A DNA stretch of 64,000 bases. It comes from Nocardia seriolae NBRC 15557 (GTDB lineage: Bacteria > Actinomycetota > Actinomycetes > Mycobacteriales > Mycobacteriaceae). Of the stretch, positions 9,073 through 21,305 are shown one piece after another. The notes below the pieces were generated by a model. The model ran no database searches. It was not told the DNA's origin and worked only from the letters and a program-made list of their open reading frames with translations. The stretch's first letter is position 1. Each line of letters opens with the position of its first letter. The stretch lies in NCBI RefSeq assembly GCF_007990715.1, contig NZ_BJWY01000020.1, positions 1-64,000 of the forward strand, given 5' to 3'. The position numbers and the translations under genes were made by a program.

Positions 9073-9297
9073 TCAGCGGTTGAACCACATGTCGGCGACG
9101 ACCATGACCACCGCGACCGCGACGAAGATCGCGGCGAAAAGCAGCGATTGGCCGATGGTGCCGACGATTCCGGCGGTGAGGAACAGCGTCAGGACCGGAG
9201 CCCAGACGAACATGTCCGGGGGGCCGAAGGTGCGCTTGCGGGCCGCGGTGGCGGCGGGCTGGCGGCGTTGCTGGGTGGCGCGTCCGGGGGTAGTCAC
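9073..9297 (-). CDS. Small two-helix membrane protein
   Basis: 74 residues from a GTG at 9297. A basic N-terminal segment of about 25 residues precedes two hydrophobic helices (about 31-48 and 50-70). It directly follows hemH (10 bases), so it is probably in the same transcript. Function unknown. The longer frame upstream would overlap hemH and lacks support. Confidence 0.6.
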   Translation of the reverse strand: MTTPGRATQQRRQPAATAARKRTFGPPDMFVWAPVLTLFLTAGIVGTIGQSLLFAAIFVAVAVVMVVADMWFNR

Positions 9298-9307
9298 CTG
9301 GGCGAGA

Positions 9308-10396
9308 CTACAATTCGCTCGTCGATCGCGCCATTTCGGGGCGGCGCGGCGGCAGGGCACAGCAGCCGACCGCGCACGGCGCGCCGTTGACGGTGCAGCC
9401 GAGGGGGGTCATGTCGCTCAGGCGCACCGGGGTTGCGGCATAACGGTATTCGTCGACCAGGTCGGCTACCAGCTGCGCGAACCTCGGGTCGGGACCGGGG
9501 GTGGCGGCGCGGGCGAAGGCCATACCCAGTTCGGCGGCACGATCTTTCGCCTCGTTGTCCAGGTCCCAGATGACCTCGAGGTGGTCGGAGACGAAGCCGA
9601 CGGGGCACACCACGACCGACTCGACACCCCGCTCGGCGAGGGCGTCGAGGTGATCGACGATGTCGGGATCCAGCCACGGGATCTGCGGCGGGCCCGAACG
9701 CGACTGCCAGACCAGGTCGTAGTCGTCGAATCCGGTTGCGGCGGCGCACAAGCGGGCCGCCTCGGCCACCTGACGACTGTAGAGGTGCTGTTCGGTGGGC
9801 GGGCCCGAGGCCACGTCGGCCGAGACCGGGATGGAGTGGGCGGTGAAGACCAGCCGCGCGGAATCCCGTTTGTCGGCGGGCAGTTCGGCGACCGCGGCGC
9901 GAATATTGTCCGCGAACGCCCCGATGAACAGCGGATGGTCGAAATACTGGCGCAGCTTCACCAATTCGGGCGCGTCGGCGACCGCGGCCCGCGCGCGCAC
10001 GATGTCCTCGTGATACTGCAGGCACCCGGAGTACCCGCCCCACGCCGAGGTCGGGAACACCAGCGCGGACCCGATGCCGTCGGCCCGCATGCGTTCGACG
10101 GTGTCCTCGACCATCGGATGCCAATTGCGGTTGCCGAAGTACACCGGCAGCTCGATTCCGCGCGCGGCGAATTCGGCCTCGACGGCCTTGATGATGTCGA
10201 GATTGAGCGCATTGATCGGCGACACCCCGCCGAAGTGCAGATAGTGCTGCGCGACCTCGGCGAGCCGCTCGGGCGGGATGCCCCGGCCGCGAGTGACGTT
10301 CTCCAGGAACGGCATCACGTCCTCGGGGCGTTCGGGACCGCCGAAGGACAGCAGTAGCAGGGCGTCCACTCGATGAGCCGCGGGCTCCGCTGCCAC
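9308..10396 (-). CDS. hemH: Ferrochelatase (coproporphyrin-type, CpfC)
   Basis: 362 residues. It inserts Fe(II) into the porphyrin macrocycle; in actinobacteria the enzyme uses coproporphyrin III, giving coproheme for ChdC. The metal-site His187 (TAHSIP) and Glu274 (HLEVIWDLD) are present. Cys125 (YSGCLQY) and the C-terminal cluster Cys334, Cys341, Cys345/346 ([14 protein letters not shown]) are the residues expected to hold the [2Fe-2S] cluster known in actinobacterial ferrochelatases. It follows inhA, as in M. tuberculosis (hemZ). Confidence 0.95.
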   Translation of the reverse strand: MAAEPAAHRVDALLLLSFGGPERPEDVMPFLENVTRGRGIPPERLAEVAQHYLHFGGVSPINALNLDIIKAVEAEFAARGIELPVYFGNRNWHPMVEDTVERMRADGIGSALVFPTSAWGGYSGCLQYHEDIVRARAAVADAPELVKLRQYFDHPLFIGAFADNIRAAVAELPADKRDSARLVFTAHSIPVSADVASGPPTEQHLYSRQVAEAARLCAAATGFDDYDLVWQSRSGPPQIPWLDPDIVDHLDALAERGVESVVVCPVGFVSDHLEVIWDLDNEAKDRAAELGMAFARAATPGPDPRFAQLVADLVDEYRYAATPVRLSDMTPLGCTVNGAPCAVGCCALPPRRPEMARSTSEL

Positions 10397-10430
10397 CGCT
10401 CTCCTCCTCAGAACTCGAAAACTACCCGGA

Positions 10431-11270
10431 TCAGTTGGCGCCGAAGCCGTCCGCGGGGAACCAGGTGTTGTGCGAGGCGCCGCCGTCGACGTAGATGATC
10501 GAACCGGTGGTGCCCGGCAGCCAATCCGAGAGCAGCGTCACCACGGACTTGGCGACCACGGTCGGGTCGTCGACGTCCCAGCCGATCGGGGACGCGCCGT
10601 CCCAGTAGGTGTTGAGCATGTTCAGCTGCTTGGCGTCATCGGTGGCGGTGCCCGCGATGGCCTTGGCGGCCAGGGTCTTGATCGGACCCGCCGCGATCAG
10701 GTTGGAGCGAATCTTCTTGGCCTCGCCCACCTCCCGCGCCACGTACCGGTTCACCGACTCGAGCGCGGCCTTGGCCACACCCATCCAGTTGTAGTACGGC
10801 ATGGCGGTGCGCGGGTCGAAGTCCATGCCCACGATGGAGCCGCCCTCGTTCATGACCGGCAGCACCGCGCGGGCCAGCGAGGCGTAGGACCACGCCGAGA
10901 TCTCGAAGGCCTTGGCGGCGTCGGGACCCGGGCCGTCCAGGAACGGCATGGCCTCCGGGCCCATCAGGGTGCGCGGCGCGAACGCGATGGAGTGCAGCAC
11001 GCCGTCGACGCCCTCGGGCGCCAGCTCGCGGACCTTGTCGGCCAGCTCGGCCAGGTTCTCCTCATTGGTCACGTCCAGGCCGATGGCCGGGGGGACCTCC
11101 TGCGGCAGGCGCTTGGCGATGCGGTCGATGAGCCGCAGGCGCTCCGGGATACCGGTGATGATGACCTTCGCGCCCTGCTCCTGCGCGACCGCGGCCGCGT
11201 GGAAGGCGATGGACGAGTCGGTGATGATGCCGGTGATGAGGACGGTTTTGCCGTCGAGCAATCCAGCCAT
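10431..11270 (-). CDS. inhA: Enoyl-ACP reductase InhA (NADH)
   Basis: 279 residues, about 10 longer at the C-terminus than M. tuberculosis InhA. It reduces the trans-2-enoyl-ACP in the last step of each FAS-II cycle for mycolic acid synthesis, and is the isoniazid target in mycobacteria. The nucleotide motif [11 protein letters not shown], Ser94, Phe151, Tyr160 and Lys167 (YYNWMGVAK) match the mycobacterial active site. Spacing to fabG1 is 72 bases on the same strand, so fabG1-inhA-hemH form the expected operon. Confidence 0.97.
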   Translation of the reverse strand: MAGLLDGKTVLITGIITDSSIAFHAAAVAQEQGAKVIITGIPERLRLIDRIAKRLPQEVPPAIGLDVTNEENLAELADKVRELAPEGVDGVLHSIAFAPRTLMGPEAMPFLDGPGPDAAKAFEISAWSYASLARAVLPVMNEGGSIVGMDFDPRTAMPYYNWMGVAKAALESVNRYVAREVGEAKKIRSNLIAAGPIKTLAAKAIAGTATDDAKQLNMLNTYWDGASPIGWDVDDPTVVAKSVVTLLSDWLPGTTGSIIYVDGGASHNTWFPADGFGAN

Positions 11271-11342
11271 GGGGTGGTCGGTTCTCCTCGTTCGATTAGG
11301 TGCTTGGGGGCTGAGGGTACGGGTCGGACCTGAGCGAGATGC

Positions 11343-13133
<1,791 letters not shown>

Positions 13134-13137
<4 letters not shown>

Positions 13138-14108
13138 TGCCGCGGCACCCGTCCGGCATTCGGGGCACCGAAGGTGTGGCGCCGGGTGGACACGAATCGG
13201 ACCACGTCCGCGATCCAGTCCCGATCGGTGCGCAGGGTCATCACCGGCGCACCGCAGCTGCGCAACGCACCCTCGACCTGATCGCGATGGTGCTGCGCCG
13301 CACGCGCGAAATCGGCGCGGAGCGTGGGGGTCACACTGAACTCACGGGTCCGGCCCGTCTCGGGATCGTGCAGGACCACATCGCCGACATCGGGCAGTTC
13401 CAGATCGCGCGGATCCAGGATCTCGATGCCGAGCAGATCGTGGCGGCCGGAGATGGCGCGCAGCGAACGCTGCCAGTCGATATCGCCGAGGAAGTCGGAA
13501 ATGACCACGGCCAGACCGCGTTTGCGCTGCGGGCGGCGCAGGGCCTCGATGGCCTCGCGCAGATCTCCGCGCACCCCGTCGGGCGCGTGCGGGGTGGTCG
13601 CGATCTTGCGCAGCATGGACTGCTCGTGCACGCGGCCGCTGCGGGCCGGAATGCGGATGAGCTGCTGGCCATTGGCCACCACCGCGCCGATCCGGTTGCC
13701 GCCGCCGCTGGTCAGATGCGTGACCGCGGCCGCCGCGGCGACCACCAGATCCCGCTTCTCGCACAGCGCGGTTCCGAAGTCCAGGCTCGCCGACAGGTCG
13801 ATGACCAGCCAGGTCTCGAGTTCCCGATAGGCGATCATCTGCCGGACATGCGGGTGGGTGGTGCGGGCGGTGACCGACCAATCCATCTGGCGCACATCGT
13901 CGCCCGGCTGGTACATGCGGGCGTCGCCGGGTTCGGAGCCGGGGCCGGGGATCAGGCCCAGGTGGTCACCGTGCAGCACGCCGTCCAGGCGTCGGCGCAC
14001 GGTGAGTTCGAGCGTCTTCAACGCCGCCGACAACCGCGGGTCGGTCAGCTGCCCCTGCCGGAACGAGGGCGGGGACTGCGTGGAGCCGCTGGGGGGTGAG
14101 ATGGTCAC
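13134..14108 (-). CDS. DUF58 protein (Rv1480-like)
   Basis: 324 residues with the DUF58 signature YQPGDDVRQMDWSVTARTTHPHVRQM and a degenerate VWA-like fold after it (LVIDLSASLDFG). No membrane helix is evident. It lies between moxR1 and the VWA gene, is co-translated with the latter, and is expected to be a partner of the MoxR AAA+ ATPase. Biochemical role unknown. Confidence 0.9.
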
Positions 14109-14132
14109 GGGCGCAATCGATTCCGTGGCCGC

Positions 14133-15350
<1,218 letters not shown>

Positions 15351-15547
15351 CCCCGCTTTCGCCTCGGTCTCTGTGCGTTCGGTCCCAACTATATGCGCCG
15401 AGCCCGGTACCGATACTTCCATACACTCGAAGGTGGCGGCCCCGCGCGAACACGCTCGCCTCGACACCGATCCGGCCGCGAAATAGATGAAACCCTGATT
15501 TCAGGACCGAGATTCGCACGCGGGTCGCCACCGCATTCGGAAAAAGG

Positions 15548-15700
15548 TCTTGCGCGAGATACCTGGATTGACGTCCCCTCCGGCCATGAAGGTGGAGATT
15601 CTTCCCGGTCATGCTGCGGTTCCTCGGGAGGAAGGTTCACGCATCCGGCTGGCCCGGCGGCCGCCTCGCCCTTTCGGACTGCGCGTGCTCTGTGAACCAG
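15548..15700 (-). ncRNA. Predicted omegaRNA (reRNA) of the TnpB element
   Basis: In TnpB systems the guide RNA covers the tnpB 3' end and the right end of the IS, then runs into flanking DNA. Here the minus strand after the tnpB stop forms a hairpin (about 15571-15605, with TCTCC pairing GGAGG and a CC(TTCAT)GG tip) and ends GGGGACGTCAA at 15568, which resembles the conserved 3' scaffold end. The following 20 bases, TCCAGGTATCTCGCGCAAGA, would be the guide. Ends are estimates; no expression evidence. Confidence 0.5.
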
Positions 15701-16919
15701 CACCGCCGCCGGTACTGGTTCCCGCCCGTCCGGCGGTGCGAATCGCTCGATCGCGGATGATGACGGACGCGTTCTTGTCGGCGTGTTCGGTATGCCCGCA
15801 TTGCGTGCACGCGAACAATCGCCCGCAACCCCGCCGCGAGTCGGGGTCGCGGGCACCGCAGCGGGAGCAGGTCTGACTGCTACCCGGCGCGGGTACCGCG
15901 ACGAGCTGTCCACCGTGGCGTCTCGTTTTGTATTCGAGCTGTCGGCGGATCTCAAACCACCCCTGATCGGCGATGGATCGGTTGAGACCGGCCTTTTGGC
16001 GTACCTTCGAGCCTGGTTGCGTGGCAGTGCCTTTCGCCGACCGGACCATGCTGGAAACCTTCAAGTCTTCGATACCGATCAGGCCGTGGCTTTGGGCCAG
16101 GTCGGTCGTGAGCTTGTGGTTCCAGTCCAGTCGACGTCGGGCTTGCCGCGCCTTCAATGCGGCGATTGCCGCGTTCGTGCGGCGGAGTCTGTTCGAATAC
16201 TTCCCCCCGGCATGTCTTTTCGCGTAGGTGAGCTGGCGGGCCCGACGCCGCTCCAGCCCGCGCAGCCGACGTTGCTCGCCGACGGTGGCGGTGGCGGGTC
16301 GCTGTCGTGCGGTGTCGTCGGCGGAGCAGAACACCGAGCATGCGATCCCGACATCGATACCGATCGGCGGTCCGGTGTTGACCGGCGGGGCGACCGGTGC
16401 CGGTTGGTGGACTCCGAAGGAGATGTGCCAGCCGAACCCGTCCCGGCTGATGGTGGCATTACGCACGATGCCGTCGATCGGACGGGACAGCCGAAATCGT
16501 ACCCACCCGATCTTCGGCAGCTTCACTTGCGCGCTGCGCCGCGACACCTTCCGAACCTCGATGGCTTGGCCGGGGAAGCAGATACTCTGCCGGTCCCGCT
16601 TCTTCTTGAACTGCGGTAACCCGGCGGGATGGTCACGGTTCCAGAAATTGTCGTAGGCGGTGTCCAGCCGACGCAGAACTTGTTGCGCGCACTGCGCGGG
16701 AAGATCAGCCAGCCAATCGTATTCGCGCCGCGCCTGGGTCAACTCCGGACACTGATCCACAGCCCGCAAGGTGACGCGCTGCGCAGAATGGTAGGCCCAG
16801 ACGCGTTGCGCGAGGGCGGTGTTCGACACAGCCCGGCAAGTGTCAGACCACCCGGTCAATCGGTCCGCCTGATCCTGAGTCGGGTACAGGCGGAACTTGT
16901 GTGCCGTGTTCGCCTTCAC
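15609..16919 (-). CDS. tnpB: RNA-guided nuclease TnpB (IS605 OrfB family)
   Basis: 436 residues from a GTG at 16919. The frame is open further upstream but that part overlaps tnpA and lacks homology; KANTAHKFRLYPT is the family N-terminus. The RuvC catalytic residues are all present: Asp189 (GIDVGIA), Glu284 (GIEDLKV) and Asp381 (HADKNAS). The zinc finger Cys351/354/371/374 is intact. TnpB cleaves DNA next to a short TAM using an omegaRNA guide and helps retain the element after excision. The last about 40 residues are Arg/Ser/Gly-rich because the region also encodes the RNA scaffold. Confidence 0.93.
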   Translation of the reverse strand: MKANTAHKFRLYPTQDQADRLTGWSDTCRAVSNTALAQRVWAYHSAQRVTLRAVDQCPELTQARREYDWLADLPAQCAQQVLRRLDTAYDNFWNRDHPAGLPQFKKKRDRQSICFPGQAIEVRKVSRRSAQVKLPKIGWVRFRLSRPIDGIVRNATISRDGFGWHISFGVHQPAPVAPPVNTGPPIGIDVGIACSVFCSADDTARQRPATATVGEQRRLRGLERRRARQLTYAKRHAGGKYSNRLRRTNAAIAALKARQARRRLDWNHKLTTDLAQSHGLIGIEDLKVSSMVRSAKGTATQPGSKVRQKAGLNRSIADQGWFEIRRQLEYKTRRHGGQLVAVPAPGSSQTCSRCGARDPDSRRGCGRLFACTQCGHTEHADKNASVIIRDRAIRTAGRAGTSTGGGAGSQSTRSPKGRGGRRASRMREPSSRGTAA

Positions 16920-16943
16920 CCAGCACACTCTACACTTGGTTTC

Positions 16944-17363
16944 ATGGGCATCGATACCAGCTTTCGCACAGGTAGGCACGTGGTTTACATAATGCATGTC
17001 CATTTGGTTTTCACCACTAAATATCAGGGCCCGGTGTTCGCCGCACCGCATCTGACGCGGATGGAAGAAATCATGCGAGGGGTCAGCAAGGACTTCGAAG
17101 CCGAGCTGGTCGAATTCAGCGGAGCCGCCAACCACGTGCACCTGCTGGTGACCTACCCGCCGAAAGTCGCGGTCTCCAAGCTGGTCAACTCTCTCAAGGG
17201 CGTATCCAGCCGACTGATACGCAAGGAGTTCGAAGACCTGCGATTCGCGTACTGGAACGATACGCGCCTATGGTCTGGCTCGTATTTCGCAGGCTCAGTC
17301 GGTGGAGCACCGATTTCGCTTGCGCACCAGTACATCCGCCAAGAGACCCAACCCGGCACCTGA
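16944..17363 (+). CDS. tnpA: IS200/IS605 transposase TnpA (Y1 HUH)
   Basis: 139 residues, full length for the family. The HUH motif is His64-Val65-His66 (ANHVHLLVTYPPK), and the single catalytic tyrosine is Tyr130 (HQYIRQ). The N-terminus TGRHVVYIMHVHLVFTTKY is typical. It cuts and rejoins single-stranded DNA at the subterminal hairpins. It is divergent from tnpB with a 24-base gap that must hold both translation starts' leaders. Confidence 0.93.
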   Translation: MGIDTSFRTGRHVVYIMHVHLVFTTKYQGPVFAAPHLTRMEEIMRGVSKDFEAELVEFSGAANHVHLLVTYPPKVAVSKLVNSLKGVSSRLIRKEFEDLRFAYWNDTRLWSGSYFAGSVGGAPISLAHQYIRQETQPGT

Positions 17364-17419
17364 AAGCCAGCCCGTGCCGACGGCCGATCTTCGATCACGG
17401 CATACGTCGCGATCCGGTC

Positions 17420-17580
17420 GGGCGGGTCCGCGTCGTCACGGCGGCGCTGGGCGCGGCGGGCGTACTTCTGCTCTGCCAACCGCGCACCGGCCTCACCCCG
17501 GCCGCCGCCACCGTCCTCACCGCCTTCACCCTGCGTGCCGCGGCCCTGCGATGGTCGTGGTCGAGCCCCCTGGCGGGATC
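17420..17580 (+). pseudogene. Remnant of a TRIC/UPF0126 cation-channel gene, C-terminal part
   Basis: One frame encodes VTAALGAAGVLLL, then GLTPAAATVLTAFTLRAAAL and RWSWSSPL, which matches the last two helices and the 'R-x-x-W-x-x-P' ending of UPF0126/TRIC membrane proteins. Nothing of the first about 140 residues is found on either side of the adjacent IS. The rest of 17364-17712 shows no coding signal, apart from the promoter region expected for the NUDIX gene. Identification is by pattern recognition of a short piece. Confidence 0.5.
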
Positions 17581-17712
17581 GACCCCCAGAAAGTTTCCGG
17601 GCTGTGGATCGGTTGGCTGAAGATGCGCCTATTCTTGCGAATGTCTCTGCCGCCAAGGGTTTCTGCGCCGGTAGCGTTGTCGGTATCGGTCGACGGTGTC
17701 CGGTAATACGGG

Positions 17713-18189
17713 ATGTGGTGTGAAGTGTGGGATTTCGAGGTTTCGCCCAGGCAATCGATCGGCGAGGCGGTGTTGGAAGAACTCCGGGATCGGGCAGCCG
17801 CTGACGGGGTGGCGCTACGGGTCGGAGTGGTGATCGAGAGCAATGACTCGGTACTGATGCTCGAGCACGAGGAGCATGTCGAAGGGCGCAGCCCGCTGCA
17901 TCTGCCCGGCACGGTCGTCCGGCCGGGCGAGTCGCTGGCCAGTGCGGTGGTGCGGGCCGTGCGCGAGGAGACCGGGCTCGCGGTGGTCGACATCGTGCGC
18001 CACCTCGGCAGCTTCGAGTACCTGTCGGCGGCCGGAAAGCCGGTTCGCAGAGAGCATTTCGCCGCCGAGGTGGCGAGCGCCGGGCCGGTGCGGCTCACCA
18101 ACTACGCCGACTACAGGTGGGTTCCGCTGCGTGGCGAGCTGCCCGTCACCCCGTCGATCCGCCGTATCCTCGGGGTCTATCAGGAGTAA
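17713..18189 (+). CDS. NUDIX hydrolase-like protein
   Basis: 158 residues. The core LPGTVVRPGESLASAVVRAVREETGL is a Nudix box with two deviations: one extra residue between the first Gly and the Glu, and Ala in place of the Glu of the RE pair (R-A-V-R-E-E-T-G). The EE pair that binds metal is retained. It might hydrolyse a nucleoside diphosphate derivative or act as a binding protein. Its stop overlaps the next start (TAATG), so it is co-translated with the FAD oxidase. Confidence 0.75.
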   Translation: MWCEVWDFEVSPRQSIGEAVLEELRDRAAADGVALRVGVVIESNDSVLMLEHEEHVEGRSPLHLPGTVVRPGESLASAVVRAVREETGLAVVDIVRHLGSFEYLSAAGKPVRREHFAAEVASAGPVRLTNYADYRWVPLRGELPVTPSIRRILGVYQE

Positions 18190-19547
18190 TGCCAGTCGCG
18201 ACCGCGGAGGACCGCATGCTCGAGATCGATACTCGCCCGGTGGTCCTCGATCAGTACACGGTTGACGAGACCGGTCGGTCTGGGCAGCGGCCACGCGGTT
18301 TGGTGTACCCGACCGGTGTCGATGACGTGGTGGCCGTGGTCGAGTGGGCGCGCGAGCACGCGACCCCGCTCATCGCGCGCGGGGCCGGCACCAGCCTCGA
18401 GGGGCATCTGCTGGCGCGCGGCGACGAGCTGATCGTCGACCTGTCGCAGTCGAACAAGATTCTCGACGTCGCGGCCGAGGACTTCACCGCCACGGTGCAG
18501 CCGGGGGTCACGCGGACCCAGCTCAATACGGCCGCCGCCGAATACGGGCTGCAGTTCACCGTCGATCCCGGCGCGGACGCGTCGCTGGGCGGCATGGCCG
18601 CCACCAATGCCAGCGGCACCACCACGGTGCGTTACGGCGGCATGCGCGCCAATGTGCTGGTGCTACAGGCCGTCTTCGCAGACGGCACGGTGACCCGGCT
18701 CGGGCGCGCGGTGCGCAAATCCTCGAGCGGGTACGACCTCAAGGATCTGCTCATCGGGTCGGCGGGCACGCTGGGCCTGATAACCGAGCTGACGGTGCGG
18801 CTGCATCCGATTCCGGAATGGATTCACTCCCTGCGCATTTCGTTCCCGACGGTGCCCGACGCGGTGGACACCGCGGTCGAGATGCTGGGGCTGGCGCTGC
18901 CGGTGAGCCGCCTGGAACTGGTGGACGCGCCCAGCATGGCGGCCATCAACGCCTTCCGCGGCACCTGCTATGCCGAGGCACCCGCGCTGTTCGTGGACAT
19001 CGAATCCAGCTCGGCGGCCGCTGTCACCGCCAACGAGGGCGAGATCCAGCGGATCGCGCACGCGCACAACGCGATCGAAGTGGCTACGGCCCGCACCCAC
19101 GGCGACCGGTATGCCCTGTGGGAGGACCGCCACAACCTCTACTTCGCCGTCAAGGCGAGCAATCCCGGCCGCCGGTTCCTGATCACCGACACCGCGGTCC
19201 CCTACTCGCGTATCGCCGGAGCCGTCGACACCGCCACCCGGCTGGGCCACGAACTGGGCCTGAACATCACCGTGGCCGGGCACATCGGAGACGGCAATGT
19301 GCACACCATCGTCCCCTACAACGAGGACGAATACCCCGGCGCACAGGTCTTCTCCGACCTCGTGGTGCGCCACGCCCTCGAGGTCGGCGGCACCGCCACC
19401 GGCGAGCACGGCATCGGCCTGACCAAAAAGAAGTACCTGCGCGAGGAACACGGCTCCGGCGTCGACCTCATGGTCGCCGTCAAACGCGCCCTCGATCCGC
19501 TCGGCCTGTTCAACCCCGGCAAGGTCCTCGACGTCGAGCCCGACTGA
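18189..19547 (+). CDS. FAD-linked oxidase, glycolate/D-lactate dehydrogenase type (GlcD-like)
   Basis: 452 residues. The FAD-binding domain shows PLIARGAGTSLEGHLL and DPGADASLGGMAATNASGT; the C-terminal FAD-oxidase domain has HIGDGNVHTIVPYN and TGEHGIGLTKKKYL, typical of D-2-hydroxyacid dehydrogenases. It oxidises a 2-hydroxy acid such as D-lactate or glycolate, passing electrons to an unknown acceptor. AGGAG precedes the ATG that overlaps the NUDIX stop. Whether NUDIX has a functional role with it is unknown. Confidence 0.9.
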   Translation: MPVATAEDRMLEIDTRPVVLDQYTVDETGRSGQRPRGLVYPTGVDDVVAVVEWAREHATPLIARGAGTSLEGHLLARGDELIVDLSQSNKILDVAAEDFTATVQPGVTRTQLNTAAAEYGLQFTVDPGADASLGGMAATNASGTTTVRYGGMRANVLVLQAVFADGTVTRLGRAVRKSSSGYDLKDLLIGSAGTLGLITELTVRLHPIPEWIHSLRISFPTVPDAVDTAVEMLGLALPVSRLELVDAPSMAAINAFRGTCYAEAPALFVDIESSSAAAVTANEGEIQRIAHAHNAIEVATARTHGDRYALWEDRHNLYFAVKASNPGRRFLITDTAVPYSRIAGAVDTATRLGHELGLNITVAGHIGDGNVHTIVPYNEDEYPGAQVFSDLVVRHALEVGGTATGEHGIGLTKKKYLREEHGSGVDLMVAVKRALDPLGLFNPGKVLDVEPD

Positions 19548-20375
19548 CTATTCCACCTCGGCCCGGCGAGCCTGGTCGAGATACGACATGGCGTGGGCGG
19601 CAACGTGATCGCGCAGGCGTTGCACGGCCGGGGTGGGGCGGTGGTTGCCCGAGATCAGGCCGATGCTGCGGTCGTGGTCGCCGGTCAGGGGGACTCGGGT
19701 CAGGCCGGGGTGCGGGAGTTCGGGGGCGGGCAGGACGGCGATGCCCAGGTTCTGGGCGACGAGGGCACGCAGGGTTTCGAATTCGGTGATCTCGAAACCG
19801 ACCTGCGGGGTGAAACCGGCGGTGGCGCACCAGGAATCGAGCAGCCTGCGCAGGTGGTAGGAGGGCGGGTTGGCGATGAACGGTTCGTCGGCCAGTTCGG
19901 CGAGGTCCACGTGGGCGCGGGTGGCGAGGGGGTGGCCGTTCGCGACGTAGAGGTGGATCCGCTGGAAGCCCAGGATGATCGTGGGCAGGTCGTCGGGGGC
20001 GGGGATGGTGACGGCCAGGTCGAGGCGGCCGTCGCGGACCATGTCGACCAGGGCGGTGCCGTGCGCCTGCACCAGGTGCAGGCGGATGCGCGGTGCGCCG
20101 GTGTGGAAGTCGGCCAGCAGGGACGGGATGCTGACCGGGCCGAGGGTGAAGGGGAAGCCGAAGCGGACCAGGCCGGTATCGGGATCGGCATCGCTGCGCA
20201 CGACATCCACCGCGTCACCGAGTGCCTGCACCAATCCTCTGGTGCGGTCGTGCAGTTCCTGCCCGGCGGCGGTGAGCGCCACGCGGCGACCGACCGGTTG
20301 GAACAACTTCACCCCGACCGCCTGCTCGACCGCCTTCAACCTGCGGCTCAGCGACGACTGCGGCACGCCGAGACG
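19548..20375 (-). pseudogene. LysR-family regulator lacking its N-terminus
   Basis: The coding match starts abruptly inside the helix-turn-helix at [21 protein letters not shown] and then covers the whole effector domain to the natural end. About 25 N-terminal residues, including the first recognition helices and the start codon, are missing. The frame upstream (about 20376-20645) is open but reads antisense through mqo sequence and is not LysR. The remaining protein could not bind DNA normally. The break lies exactly where the mqo remnant begins, pointing to one deletion that removed both gene starts. Confidence 0.8.
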
Positions 20376-21300
20376 CTGCAACCGGATTGGTCGATCACCC
20401 TGCTCGAGCGCCTGGACCGGGTCGCGGCCGAGAGCTCGGATCCGTGGAACAACGCCGGCACCGGGCACTCGGGGTGCCGAACTGCGCACCGGCCACGAGG
20501 TGACCGGTCTGCGCCGTGGCGACGACGGCATCTGGACGGTCACCGGCCGCGACCGGAACACCAAGCGGCGCTTCACTCTTCGTGCCAGATTCGTCTTCGT
20601 CGGCGCGGGTGGATACGCTCTGAAACTGCTCCAGAAGGCCCGCATCCACGAGGTCCGCGGCTACGGCGTCTTCCCCGTCGGCGCGCAATTCCTGCGCACC
20701 GACAACCCCGAGGTCGTGGCCCGCCACCAGGCCAAGGTCTACAGCCAGGCACCCGTCGGCGCGCCCCCGATGTCCGTGCCGCACTTGGACAAGCGCCTCG
20801 TCGAGGGCGAATCCTCGCTGCTGTTCGGCCCCTACGCCACCTTCAGCACGCGGCTGCTCAAACACGGCAGGCTCACCGATCTGTTCACCACGCTCCGGCT
20901 CACCAATATCGTGGCGCTGCTGGCCGCCGGACTCACGAACCTCCCCCTGGTGGCCTACCTGATCGGCCAGCTCCTCTCCTCCCGCCGCCGCAAATTCGCG
21001 CAGCTGCAACACTTCTTCCCCGAGGCCGACCCCGCCGATTGGTACCTGGTCCAAGCGGGCCAGCGCGCTCAACTGGTCAAACCCGACCTGAACCGTCTCG
21101 GCGTCCTCACCATGGGCACCGAACTCGTCACCGGCGCCGAGGGCACCATCGCGGGACTCCTGGGTGCGTCGCCGGGAGCCTCGACCGCCCCGGCGATCAT
21201 GACCGATCTCCTGAACCGCTGCTTCCCCCAACACCGTTCGACCTGGGAGGCCACCTTGCGGCAGCTCATGCCCGATGTCCCGGTCTCGATCGGAAAATAG
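20373..21300 (+). pseudogene. mqo: Malate:quinone oxidoreductase, decayed
   Basis: Two pieces of Mqo are present. The first (about 20373-20471) encodes [20 protein letters not shown] and [12 protein letters not shown], part of the N-terminal FAD domain. The second (about 20473-21300), in another frame, encodes the C-terminal 275 residues, including GQFLRT-like, [12 protein letters not shown] and [15 protein letters not shown] blocks. The gene start, about 20 residues, and a middle part of roughly 150 residues are missing, and the frame shifts at the junction. Mqo oxidises malate at the membrane, donating electrons to quinone; this copy cannot. Confidence 0.88.
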
Positions 21301-21305
21301 CCGTG

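Larger units (their letters stand above)
15568..17400 (-). mobile_element. IS200/IS605-family element with divergent tnpA and tnpB
   Basis: The element consists of a plus-strand tnpA and a minus-strand tnpB starting 24 bases apart, the IS605-type arrangement. The right end is placed at 15568 from the end of the predicted omegaRNA scaffold. The left end, beyond the tnpA stop at 17363, is not precisely visible because these elements have subterminal hairpins rather than terminal inverted repeats and make no target duplication. Both proteins keep their catalytic residues, so the element may be active. It lies at the moxR1-side edge of the region that separates moxR1 from ripA. Confidence 0.8.

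Noticed and set aside
20376..20645. Full-length LysR gene using the open frame upstream
   Set aside because: The upstream frame is antisense mqo sequence and contains no helix-turn-helix start, so the regulator is truncated rather than extended.
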